From contig OW240913.1 of the NCBI GenBank assembly GCA_933207985.1, positions 275,614,983 through 275,678,982 on the forward strand: a stretch of DNA of 64,000 nt, in the 5' to 3' direction. The translations under genes and the position numbers were made by a program. Every line of letters begins with the position of its first letter. Within the stretch, counting starts at the first letter, position 1. This stretch comes from Pelobates cultripes. Its lineage: Eukaryota; Chordata; Amphibia; Anura; Pelobatidae. Shown here piece by piece: positions 45,920-58,289 of the stretch. Under the pieces are notes generated by a model that saw only the letters and a program-made list of their open reading frames with translations, did not search any database and was not told the origin of the DNA.

Positions 45920-48900
45920 ACTAGATTCCATTGTGCACTTTAAAATACATAAATAAATAAAATAAAAAAATCTCTTCCATGTAATTAGTACAGGTAAAAA
46001 GGTAATAAAAACTAATTTAAAAAAAACTAAATAAATTAAATTGTAAATTCACCTGGTTATGAGAAAAATGTATGTAGGTGTACACTCATTTCCAGGCATC
46101 TTCCCTCTCTGGCTTTCTGGATTTTAATATTTATAGCATTTTTATTTATTGCTGTTGAAGTATATCTAGTTATGATACATTTGTTATAAAAAGTGATGCT
46201 TATGTTCATACTTATGTCCATACTTCTGATTTTGAGGCATCTTACAATTGCTGCACTGTGCAAATGTTTGATCTTGAAATCATTCAAATGTACTTTTGTG
46301 AAACCAGCAGGAAGTGAAATAGGGAATCAAAGATAATTTCAAAGAACTTTGCATAATAAAGATGTACAAAGCTATTACATCTACTCACTATCTAGCTATA
46401 ATAGAAACCAAAGCAATTAATTTTATCCTACAGGATGTTATTAGTTTATATGATTGCTACTACTTATTATTGAAAATCAGTTTCTTGCCACAATATTAAT
46501 GTGTATCCAGACTAGATTCCATTCGGGTTGAACACCATGTCCCTACTCTCCAGATAACTATTGAGGTTACCACAAGAAAACATACATTTGAAAAGTGTCT
46601 CTGAAAACTTTTTGAGTAATTGAAGAAGTGTGGATTTAAAAAAATAAATAAAAATCTATAATATATCTATATGAATTTAGATGCATCTATGTATATAAAA
46701 CAAGGAGAAGCACACTGTTGTGAATTTTTAAATTAAGCTTTTTTTACTGCTTTATTAACTCCGAAAGGAGAGTGTATTGACATTTCAGTCTCAATAGGAG
46801 ACTTTTCTCAAGACATAGTTTTGCATAATGAACACATTTAAGTACCCTCCCAGATATCCAAAGTGAGGCTGACTGTGAAAATGGGGCTCTGTGTGAACAT
46901 CTTTAGAAAGTGAATTAACTACTAAATAACAAGGTCTGAACACCTATGTCTATCTTGCCTAAAAGTGCAAAATATAAAAAAATAAAGATACAGGCAAGAT
47001 CACATGCTAACAAGCGGACAAACATTTATAAATAGAGTTTTAATTCTGTATCCAACAGTAAGACAGATTCCAATTAAACAGTGCATGAGACATATATAAC
47101 ATGGAATTAAGAAATCTAGATAGATAAATATATCCTGCACAGTTGGATCATACTGCTAGATTGATAAGCCAGAGTTAGATATATACACAGCCACTAGAGG
47201 GTGCAGCTGGATCTTTATAGGCTCCGAAATGAACTACCAAAAAGTGTAAACTACTGGTTACAAAGAAAAACAATATACATTAAACAGCACTCACTTTAAG
47301 CAGTGAGTGTTGCAGTTAGCGTTTTTATCTCCAATGTTGAACTAACGGTTTTGGGATATTTTGGTATTGAGGTGGGCTTATATATAGTCAATTAAAATTG
47401 GTAACTAAATTGGTGACTTTAAATAGCTTTAGTCAGTATTTTGTATATATTTTGGTCTTTGTAGTAGCACCCTTACTGCACCCAGTTCCCTGTTTTTGCA
47501 TTGTTGATGTGTACTAGGCGTTGACTAAATATTTTATGTTTATAAAGTTCTCCTGCAAAGCAATACATTCAACAGGTCACTCGAAGTGGAAATACATAAT
47601 TGTGACATAATACTCTTTTTTTGTCACATTACTCATAAACATAATACAGCTGAGTCACCTATCTTACCATCTGTAAGTATAATATCTTCTGTGTATCCTA
47701 TTCAAATATGTTTTGCTAATGTAGACTCCTCTGTAGGGCCATGTCAAGAGTGTATGGTTGTATTATTTGTGCATTTGGTCTCATCTTCTGTTTCGAAAGC
47801 AGATTTCCCACCAGCTAGTGACTATTATGGCACACTTAAGTTTACAGATATGTATTCTACAGCTTGTATATGAGCATATGATTGCTTTTTTAATAAATGT
47901 AAATCAATAGTATGCGGAGGTCTTGCCTTTTTCTTTAACTTTGAATAGTAAATAACTTTTATGTTTGTGCTAGTATTTCATCTACAGTGGTGTTTTATAA
48001 TATTACAAATGCCTTTACTTCTAACAGTTGGAAAGTTTCTGCATAGGAGCCAACCACAATAAAACTTGTATATCAATAACTAAAAATGTAAAGAATGTTA
48101 GAACTGCTTTGTAGGTGAATTGTGACAACAATGAGAAAATAAAACTTAATCAACCCTAATCTCATCCTAAGAACACAAGGTGAAACACAAGGTAATTACC
48201 ATAAAAGTAGATCAATAAGTGCGATTGTTAACACAAAGACAAAGCAACCCATTTTACATATATATATATATACCTTTATTTTTTTATTAAAGTTTTATTT
48301 TTAACTGAGCATAATGAATTTGGAGTCTTTTTATATGGACGTATATAAATAGATATACATACATAGAGACACAAGGACACAAAAACAAACAAGGCCGAAT
48401 GTGATATGATTTATATAGATGTGAATAATAAAAATAAAAGTACTAAAGGTAACTTCACAAACTTCGTACCTTTGCCCACTTCAGAGGAAATACAGAATAT
48501 ATAAAACATTAAGGACAAAGATGCAGGTGCCCTGCTTTAGTGATTCATTTTTTACACAGCATTAAAAATAGGCTGGATTTTATCCCTGTGGTTCCCACAG
48601 ATTGCAAATGACTGAAACTGTGGTTTTTTTTTTTTCTTCAGTAACATGTTCTCAGATATTATTTTCAGACAGTTCAAAGCTGCACATTTCCATTAAGCAG
48701 ATACGCTTTTTGTATTTGCTGGGAGCTTATTATTCCTTGCTTATCTGCATGTGCCTAATTTGCATTTATTAGCTCTATAAGTTAGTCAGTTCTCTAAGTC
48801 TTATAAAGCTCTTCTCTTCCCCACACTTTCTTTGTTCTTCAAATTAGTGTCATCTGTATATACTGTTATTTTTACATCACAACCCTCTAAGGATTAACAT

Positions 48901-49019
48901 AGCAATGAAGTTTAATAATGATAGCTAGAACTATACAAATGTGTGTTTATAGTTTTGATTCCTAGATTTCATTACCTACCTACAGTGTCAACACATTGGG
49001 AAAATGGTATACATATATT
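45920..49019. other. No gene seen; unclassified AT-rich sequence (right)
   Basis: Mirror of 5096-8858 without the 670-bp block; the junction is at about 46655-46665. The frame 47586-47873 matches left 6248-6553 apart from its start and has no known domain. Confidence 0.6.
46778..46811 (-). repeat. Degenerate hammerhead-like repeat module (right)
   Basis: Mirror of 7309-7342 with the same AGTCTC/GAGACT stem and GAAAT box. Confidence 0.4.
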
Positions 49020-49140
49020 TTATTTTTACATATTTACATAAAAGTAGAGGCTGAAAAAAACTCAAGTTATTCAAGTTCAAACTATCGCACAATTTGTTTT
49101 TTGCTGTTAAACCAAAAGAGAGAGAAAACCCAAATTTACC
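49020..49140 (-). mobile_element. CR1-type LINE 3' tail fragment, right copy
   Basis: Mirror of 4981-5095. Confidence 0.65.
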
Positions 49141-49199
49141 TTACTTATGTTGACTTAAAGTAGGGGTTCTCAACCCAGTCCTCAAGGACACCCTACGAG

Positions 49200-49460
49200 T
49201 CCAGGATTTAGGGATTACCTGGGTGTGTCTAAGGTGTTTAGAAAAAGAAAAGAAAAATTAGTTTTTTGCTGTTAAACCAAAAGAGAGAGAGAACCCAAAT
49301 TTCAATATATATCCAAAGAACAGAAATCTTTACTGGCATTGAGATTTCTGCTTGGGCAAACAAGCTTTTAATTCCGCACATATGAATTAGAGTCTAAGGT
49401 GTTTTTTTTTTCCTTTTTCTAAACACCTTAGACACACCCAGGTAATCCCTAAATCCTGGA
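49200..49460. mobile_element. Short TIR element (hAT-like MITE), right copy
   Basis: Mirror of 4659-4918. Inverted ends at 49200-49247 and 49413-49460. Confidence 0.6.
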
Positions 49461-49479
49461 CAGGTTGCTATGCCGTCCC

Positions 49480-52170
49480 GGCTTTAATGGGCTTAAACGT
49501 CGTTAGGGCGGCATAGCACGCCGCAGCATTTAAGCCCACCCACGTTTCCCTGATCCCTCCCAAGTTGCAGTTCGCTGTGGGGGGGCCTGACACATTGTCT
49601 CTGCCCCTCTCCTCTCCTCACCTCACTTCGATCTGAGAGAGAGAGGCAGAGAGATCGTTATTGGTGGTTCCTGTAAAAGAAAGAATTCTAAAATTTTAGT
49701 AAAATGTAAAAAAAAATATATATTTTTTAACCCTTTCAGTGCTGATCACTGCAATAACACTGGGATCAGCCTGATTAGGGCTGTTAGTACATTTGTACTA
49801 TTCTAAAAAAAAAAATTTAGGGTAAAAAAAAATTTGTGTACATTTTTTTTGATCCTTTGTCAGCTGCAGCAACCCAAATCTCCCTTAACCCTTTCCCTGC
49901 TGCCGTGATCACTGTACTGTACAGTATTGCCTGTACGGTACTGTACAAGTGATCACTGTGATCAGAGGGCTCTCTGATCAGGTTGACTTTTTTGGGGGGG
50001 TTATTTTATAAAAAGAATATAAAAAAATAAATAATAATATTTATTTATCCCTTTCAGTGCTGATTGTAGCAGTCTAAACTGTGATCAGCACATTTATTTT
50101 AATTTTCGTGGGTTTTTGAGGGTGGGTAGTGGGTATTAGGCAGGCAGGAATTTAGTAATTTCTCCCCTAGTTTTTTTATTAATTTTTGATTAGTCCCCCC
50201 TATAATGGCACGTTGCTACTCAGCGGAGGAGGTGTACGCCATTCTGGCAGTCAGTGATAGTGACACTCTGCAAGACAGTAACACTATCACTGCCTCTGAC
50301 ATTGAGCCTGTGAGTGAGTCCTCAAGTGATGGTGCCCCACCACCACCTACAAGAGGACGCTCAGAAAGCCCAATGCCAGATGGAGACTGGGTGCTACCAA
50401 ACCGGACATCGCCAGAAATACCCGCATTCACTGCGACCCCTGGCATCACTGTTATGGTGGATGTTTGGGAGCCAATTAAATATTTCGAGCAGTTCATGTC
50501 AGAAGACATTTTTCAACTAATGGTTGAGCAAACCAATTTATTTGCCAACCAATATCTGACTGCGAATCCGTGGTCACATTACAATTGGTGAAATATGTGG
50601 CACCCCTTGGACCTCGCAGAAATGCACAAATTTTGGGCCCTAACTCTAGTTATAGGTATTGTCAAAAAGCCGAGTATCAGGTCCTACTGGTACAAGCACC
50701 CCATCCTGGCTACCCCTCTTTTCCCAAGTGTTATCAAGAGGGATTGCTATGAGCAGCTTCTGCGTTTCCTCCACTTCAGTGATAACGCACTGTGCCCCCC
50801 AAGAAACAACCCATTGTTTGACAGGCTCTTCAAAATTCATCCCCTAATCCAACTCCTGTCAGACAAATTCTCCCAAAATTATGACCCTGAAGAAAATATT
50901 TGTGTAGATGAGTCCCTAATGAAGTTTAAGGGTAGATTACTTTTTAAGCAGTATATCCCTTCTAAACAGTCCCGATATGGTCAGATTTTACAAATTGTGC
51001 GAATCCAAATCTGGATATACATGGGTGTTTCTTATTTATCAGGGGATGCCCTGATTCTGTGGGTACAAGTGGCAAGATAGTATGGGACCTAATCCTTCCC
51101 TTGTTAAATAAGGGATTCAGGCTATAGGTTGACATCTATTATTCAAGCATAGAGTTATTTAAAACTTTATTTTGCTTTTAAACCCTATCCTGTGGCACAG
51201 TGTGGAAGAACCGCAGAGGTTTCCCCCAAACTTTGGAAAGAGGCAGACGCAGTAGAGGCTCCCTTTCAGCGCTCCACCAGGATGAGTTGCTTGCCCTTCG
51301 CTTCACCGATAGGAAGGACGTATTCATGCTGTCTACAATGCACAACGAAACTTCAGTGCCAGTGTCTGTGAGAGGTGGAACTGAGCAGCTGGAGAAGTCG
51401 AAGTGCGTTGTAGACTACATCAAGTTTATGGGGGGAGTAGACTTGGCTGATCAGTGTATACAGCCCTATCTGGTGAACCGAAAGAGTTGGACCTGGTACA
51501 AGAAAATTGCAATCTACGTAACCCAGATTGCAATTTTCAACTCCTATGTGCTTTATAAAAAGGAAGACATAGGTAGACCATACCCGTTTCTAGAGTTTAT
51601 GGTCCAAATTTTGTCTCAAATGTTATTTGCGCAGGCCCCCAATCCTAACCCTCCTTTGGAATCTGAAGATGTCCAAAGACTTTTCAGCAAACATTTCCCT
51701 TCCCGAATCCCCCCCACACCCTGTAAGAGGTCACCCCAACGTAAATGCCGGGTTTGCTGGAAAAGAGGAGTCCGAAAGGACACAAGTTATTATTGCCCCT
51801 CCTGTCCCTCCCTACCTGCCCTCTGCATAACAGACTATTTCAAAGTCTACCATACAGAGCTGATTTACTAAATCACTCTGTATGGTACTTTGGCAGTTTG
51901 TTTGCTTGATTTCCCTGGATTTCCTGACCTAGGCTTGTCCTGACCATGCTTTGTGAGCTGCCTGTACTGACCCATTGGCTTGTTTTACTGACTACTCTGA
52001 CTTCTGGATTTCACTGACCTTGGCCTGTCCCTGTTTTATGCTAGCCATTCTAAAGTGGCTACACCAAACAACTCAAAATACTACATTTGTAGTACTTGTT
52101 AAAATATGACTTTACAATGTAAAACTGTAATCATAGGGTTAATACTGTGATTAGCTCTGAAAGTGTTAAG
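49480..52170 (+). mobile_element. piggyBac-type DNA transposon remnant, right copy
   Basis: Plus-strand counterpart of 1950-4640. TTAACCCTTT motifs lie at 49728 and 49885, and a TTATCCCTTT variant at about 50043, all before the gene. The related inverted motif lies at 52150-52170 after it. Confidence 0.7.
50205..51871 (+). pseudogene. piggyBac (PGBD-like) transposase, right copy
   Basis: Starts at ATG 50205 (MARCYSAEEV). In-frame TGA at 50589-50591, one-base shift near 50985, further stops between 51050 and 51200, then open to TAA at 51871. The catalytic Asp codons fall in VDESLM (about 50907), VDIYYS (51131-51133) and GGVDLAD (about 51440). All three peptide blocks equal those of the left arm. 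Confidence 0.95.
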
Positions 52171-52235
52171 AAAATCGCTTTAAAAAAAAACTTTTCAAAC
52201 TTTTCACACAGTGACTCTCTGTGTGAGATCAAAGA

Positions 52236-52236
<1 letters not shown>

Positions 52237-52266
<30 letters not shown>
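52237..52266. repeat. (CT)n microsatellite
   Basis: Mirror of the (AG)n run at 1853-1883. Confidence 0.95.
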
Positions 52267-53162
52267 CCTTCAGAACAAAGTGTATGTGGGGGTACTGTTC
52301 AATTTGTGGAAAACCTGCAAAAATGGTAAAAATACAGATTTTTTTATTGCACTTACTAATATCAAGATTATGACATTTCCTGTGAAAATGGAACGTGTGT
52401 AAAAAAACACAAAGAAAAGTATAAATCGCTATATGGGTACTGCATGTCTGTTAAAGTGGCTAGACCAAACAACTCAAACTATGCCATTTGGAATAGCCTG
52501 GGCTGCCTGCTTTTAAAAATACTATGCCATCATGGGTGTAATTTTCTCTCCTGGGCTGCCATACTTTCTCAAAAGTGACACATTGCCAAAAGTGACACGT
52601 TTTGAAACTTACAAGCTGAAAAGGGCATCTAATATATTTGGTCCTGTGAGTTACCGAAACAAATTGAAATAATGGTACGTGGGGGTACTATAATATTCGT
52701 GAAACAATGTGTAATCAAAATACCGAGGCTCTGTTGCAGTAACCCATATCAGGAATATGAAATATCCTGTGGAAATTGAGTTGTGTTTGAAAAAGCACAA
52801 ATAAAGCTATAACCGCTATATGGGCCCTGTATATCTGATGAACTGGTTTTGCCAAACATATCAATACACACCATTTAGAATTCTCTGGGTTGCCTACTTT
52901 TGAAAATGGTATTGCATAATGGTGGAAATGTTATTACCCAGGCTGCCATACGCTCTCAAAGGTGACATAGGCCCAGAAAATCACTTTGACAAATGTCCAA
53001 CTTTTAGATGGACAACTAATATATTTGTCCCTGTGACTTCCCCAAAAAAACTGAAAAACTGGTATATGGGGGTACTGTTATATTCAGGAGACAATGTTGA
53101 AACAAAATACTAAGGCTTTGTTGCACTAACCCATATCAGGAATATGAAATATCCTGTTGAAA

Positions 53163-53645
53163 TTAAAGGACCACTATAGTGCCAGGAAAACATACTCGTT
53201 TTCCTGGCACTATAGTGCCCTGAGGGTGCCCCCACCCTCAAGGTCCCACTCCCGCCGGGCTGGATGGCGAGGAAAGGGTTAAATCTTACCTTTTTTTCCA
53301 GCGCTGGGCAGGGAGCTCTCCTCCTCCTCTCCGCCTCCTCTCCTCCTCTTCGGCTGAATGCGCATGCGCGGCAGGAGTTGCACGCGCATTCAGCCAGTCT
53401 CATAGGAAAGCATTCATAATGTTTCCTATGGACACTTGCGTCTTCTCACTGTGATTTTTACAGTGAGAAGCACGCAAACGCCTCTAGCGGCTGTCAGTTA
53501 GACAGCCACTAGAGGCTTTAGAGGCTGGATTAATTATAAACATAGCAGTTTCTTATAAAAAAAAAAGGGTTAATCCTAGAGGGACCTGGCACCCAGACCA
53601 CTTCATTAAGCTGAAGTGGTCTGGGTGCCTAGAGTGGTCCTTTAA
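53163..53645. mobile_element. T2/Kolobok-type MITE, right copy
   Basis: Same 483-bp length and TTAA flanks as 474-956, inserted at the same base of the satellite unit. The insertion therefore predates the duplication. Confidence 0.85.
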
Positions 53646-55960
53646 GTTAATGTGTTTGAAAAAGCACAAATAAAACTATAACCACAATAGGGGCCCTGCT
53701 TTTCTGATAAACTGGTTAGGCCAAACATATCGATACACACCATTTAGAATTCTCTGGGTTGCCTACTTTTGAAAATGGTATGCCATAATAGGGGAAATGT
53801 TATTACCCAGGCTGCCATACGCTCTCAAAGGTGACATAGTAGTGGAAAATCACTTTGTCAAATTTCAGTATGTAAAAACATAAATGGACAAGCCCTGTAT
53901 TGGACCCTATAACTTTCCAAAACCCCAAAAAACATATACATGTGGGGTACCGTTGTACTTATGAGACATCACTGACCAGAAATGTGAGTGTTTCAGAGCA
54001 GTGAAATGTATAAGAACGATAATATCATCACTGAAAGTACAGTTTTTATGTGAAAAAAGCAAAAAAAAAAAAATCTGAACACAAACTTTGGCTACTGTTT
54101 GTGACTAAGTGGCTATTACAAAAGACTGGACATAACCTATTTTGAATACCCTGACATGTCTACTTCTGCAAATGGTATGCCATGATGGGGGTAATTTTAA
54201 TTTCTGGGCTGCCATATGGTCTCAAAGGCAACATAGGCCCAGTAAACCAATCTACCAAATTTCTACGTGCAAAAACATAAATGGACAAGCCCTATATTGG
54301 ACCCTGTAACTTTCCAAAACACCATAAAACATATACATGTGGGGTACCGTTGTACTCATAAGACATCACTGACCAGAAATGTGAGTGTTTCAGAGCCGTG
54401 AAATGTACAAGAATGATATCATCACTGAAAGTACAGTTATGTGAAAAAAGCAAAAAAAAATTCTGAACACCAACTTTGGCTACTGTTTGTGACTAAGTGA
54501 CTATTACAAAACACTGGACATAACCCATTTTGAATACCCTGACATGTCTACTTTTCCAAATGGTATGCCATGATGGGGGTAATTTTAATTTCTGGGTGCC
54601 ATACGGTCTCAAAGGCAACATAGGCCCAGCAAAACAATCTACCAAATTTCTATGTGTAAAAACATAAATGGACAAGCCCTATATTGGACCCTGTAACTTT
54701 CCAAAACACCATAAAACATATATATATGTAGGGTACCGTTGTACTCATGAGACATCACTGACCTGAAATGTGAGTGTTTCAGAGCCGTGAAATGTATAAG
54801 AATGATAATATCATCACTGAAAGTACAGTTGTTATGTGAAAAAAGCAAAAAACTAAATCTGAACACCAACCTTGGCTACTGTTTGTGACTAAGTGGCTAT
54901 TACAAAAGACTATACATACCCCATTTTGAATACCCTGGGTTGCCTTCTTTTTCAAATGGTATGCCATGATGGGGGTAATTTTAATTTCTGGGCTGCCATA
55001 TGGTCTCAAAGGCAACATAGGCACAGTAAACCAATCTACCATATTTCTACGTGTAAAAACATAAATGGACAAGCCCTATATTGGACCCTGTAACTTTCCA
55101 AAACACCAAAAAACATATACATGTGGGGTACCGTTGTACTCATAAGACATCACTGACCTGAAATGTGAGTGTTTCAGAGCCGTGAAATGTACAAGAATGA
55201 TAATATCATCACTGAAAGTACAGTTATGTGAAAAAAGCACAAAAAAATTCTGACCAACTTTGGCTACTGTTTGTGACTAAGTGACTATTACAAAACACTG
55301 GACATAACCCATTTTGAATACCCTGACATGTCTAATTTTGCAAATGGTATGCCATGATGGGGGTAATTTTCATTTCTGGGCTGCCATACGGTCTCAAAGG
55401 CAACACAGGCCCAGCAAAACAATCTACCAAATTTCTATGTGTAAAAACATAAATGGACAAGCCCTATATTGGACCATGTAACTTTCCAAAAGACCATAAA
55501 ACATATATATATGTAGGGTACCGTCGTACTCATGAGACATCACTGACCTGAAATGTGAGTGTTTCAGAGCCGTGAAATGTATAAGAATAATAATATCATC
55601 ACTGAACGTACAGTTGTTATGTGAAAAAAGCAAAATACTAAATCTGAACACCAACCTTGGCTACTGTTTGTGACTAAGTGACTATTACAAAAGACTATAC
55701 ATACCCCATTTTGAATACCCTGGGTTGTCTTCTTTTTCAAATGGTATACCATTACGGGGGTAATTTTCATTTCTGGGCTGCCATACCGTCTCAAAGGCAA
55801 ACCAATCTAAAAACATTCTATGTGTAAATAAAATTAATGGACAAGCCATATATTGGACCCTGTAACTTTTGAAAAACCCATAAAACCTGTAAATGGGGGG
55901 TACGGTTTTACTCGTGAGTCATTGCTGAATACAAATATATGTATTTTATTGCAGTAAAAG

Positions 55961-56600
55961 TGAACAGTATTATGACATTCACAGTAAAAATTACATGCAG
56001 ACCTTTAAAATTAACCAAATTTTGTCATTTATCTAAGTTTTTTTCATTTTTGTCACAAAAAAAGTTAGTTCCATATATAAAGTTTGATATGAAATGAAAG
56101 CTCTGATTCTCCTGAACAAAATGATATATAATAAGTATGGGTGTACGTAAAATTAAAGAGGTAAATTATTGTTGAACAGACATATAGCAAATTCTGTGGT
56201 TTGTTTAAATTTTTTATGGATCAAAACTTGTACATTTGGCTCCATCCTTAAGGGATTAAAGAATCCCTGACCTAGGTAGTCCAATGGTATTTTTTCTCTC
56301 TGGTGTCCAAACCTCGGTTTGTGATTTATGATAGCAAAAGACTTGTAGAAACTTTCTTTTTAAAACCTTGGGGATGTTTTACTTAGCCGAGGTTTTCCAG
56401 GGATTTTTTCCAGTCTCACTGTTCTATCTTTCCTAATTAACAGAAACATTGTTTCAGATATCCCATGAAGGGATATATATGTTTGTCAAAAATATAAGAG
56501 TTATTTCAAGTTACTACTTGTATATTTCTTTTAGGAAAACAAATATATGTGTAACATCACTGATATCTTATTTTACACATCACTTTATATTGCAACAATC
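55961..56600. other. No gene seen; end of satellite-associated sequence
   Basis: AT-rich. CCTTAAGGGATTAAAG at 56247-56262 contains a TTAA that could mark the outer end of the piggyBac-associated block. This is a guess. Confidence 0.4.
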
Positions 56601-57699
56601 GCTGATTAAAATTTCTTAACAGCCGAGCACCTAGGGGGAGGAGCTAGATGACGTAGCGCGGGTTGCTGCATCCTCGTGGTACGTGGCTGAGAGAGTGATC
56701 AAGGGAGCCGGCACTAAGAGAAGGGGAGACGACCCGACCTACCTGGCGTGCAACCCAGGGTGCCTCTTAGAGCCGCTGACAACTGACAGAGAGGACCCGA
56801 TGTCGCACTGAGATGCCGGGAGATACTTCCTACACTAACTAGAATCTTAGTCTTCCACTTCACAGGACAAAAACATACAGTGCAAAGCTGACCCGGAGTG
56901 TACCTCCACAAGCTAAGTGCCTAAAAAAATTACAAAACTGTTTACACTCTCTAGAGATTAGTATAAACCCTGGGCCGCCTAAAGATTAGAGGACTTCTTG
57001 GAGAGAGGTGAAAACAACATAGAGAGCAGCATCAAAGGGCAATACATGACTTAAAGATTATTTAACCCAATTAAATCTTGCATATAGCATAGAACCGACT
57101 AACAATGGTCAGTAGTAAAAATTTGTTTAATGTGACCTGAGAGCCTTTGCTTTCCCTTTTGCTTTTTTTTTTCTTCCTGATTTTCCTTTTGTCATCTCAT
57201 TACACCACTTTATACTTCTCCACTATTCCTGCTATTTAGATTGGTTATTCCAAAACCACACAAAGATAGGAATAAGGGAACGTAAAATAGAATAAAAAGA
57301 TAAAACTTAACTATTTACCAGGGTGGAGAGGACAAGGCTGGGACGAAGGTGAGGAGAAGAGGGGCCTTGGGAGAAGGAAACATAAGATATAAAAAGATAC
57401 TACACTGAAATCAAAAAAGCTCTAGCCTAAAGGACATAAAACCTCCAGAAAGAGAATAAATAAACTAAAAAAAATAATGGCTACTACATAAACACAAAAC
57501 GGCACACACCTAAAAAGGAGAAAAAGTCTGAAAATAAATCAGAAAAATACCTTTCTTTCTGCTCACCAAATCCATGAGGTACTAAATCAAACCTGGAGGA
57601 ATCTATTATCTCAAATATCCCATTAGAGGGAGCCACTAATAAAGGACAAACAGAAGAAAACCAAGAGTCAAGAGAAGGAAGAAATGAATATGACCACCT

Positions 57700-58015
57700 A
57701 CTCACACACGTGGATACACAATTTGGGAAATTGAGAGAATGCGCCTCTTCTAAAATTAAGACGCACATTTTGAGAGCCATAAGAAGTAATGAATGCGGAG
57801 CAGAATACGAAACACTGAAAATATTTCATGATTTGTCATGGCAAACCAGACAAAAGAGGAAGACCTTATTTGATGGCACACAAATTCTAAGACAGAACAA
57901 TATTAATTACTGATGGGGGATCCCCATGAAAATTATTATATCACATGAAGGGAAGGTTACACTCATCAACTGTGCAGAAGATCTAAAAAGCTGGTTAACT
58001 AAGAACAAAAGTGGA
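57700..58015 (+). pseudogene. L1 ORF1p C-terminal remnant
   Basis: ORF1p is the RNA-binding chaperone of L1. The frame reads ILRAIRS, IFHDLSWQTRQKRK and ILRQNNINY, then a TGA-free continuation after a stop at 57911 with WGIPMKIIISHEGK and EDLKSWL. This matches the spacing of the conserved C-terminal domain (DLS...T..KR, then Y.W..P.K, then a final helix). The N-terminal coiled coil is only weakly visible. Confidence 0.6.
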
Positions 58016-58289
58016 AGCAGTGCCAACTACTAGCAAACAAATAGTGAGGCCCCATATATATATAAAAACAGGGAAAGAAATGGGCATTAGCAGCACTTAA
58101 CCTCTTAAAGAGGGAAGATGAAAAGAATCATATTTCGGAATTTTTTTGCTTTTTAGCGATTAATAGCACAAGGGTACAGACAGGATAATCAGGAAAATAT
58201 ATACAAGAAGAAGAAAATAAAAATAAAAAAATAATAGAGACATGTAGATTCGATTAGAAAATTGATCAAGAATTATTTGGCAGGGAAAA

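Larger units (their letters stand above)
27786..54030. repeat. Right arm of giant inverted duplication
   Basis: Reverse-complement partner of 89-27706. Its end at 54030 is set by the gap in the left copy and not by a loss of similarity, so the real arm may continue. It carries a hAT insertion (45651-45911) and a segment at 30860-32278 that the left arm lacks, and lacks about 670 bp found at left 7461-8130. Confidence 0.97.
52040..55960 (+). repeat. ~393-bp satellite array, full visible extent
   Basis: The ggggtac landmark falls at 52289, 52682, 53069, 53943, 54341, 54730, 55125, 55515 and 55897. Steps are 382-398 bp once the 483-bp MITE is removed from the 53069-53943 interval. From 54341 on, alternate units share variants (atacatgtggggtacc versus tatatgtagggtacc), giving a ~785-bp dimer repeat. 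The last unit is diverged and the array fades into unique sequence by about 55960. Several frames on the minus strand (54493-55800) repeat with it and are not genes. Confidence 0.93.

Noticed and set aside
45602..45956. Long GC-rich frames
   Set aside because: They span the 261-bp hAT element and its insertion site.
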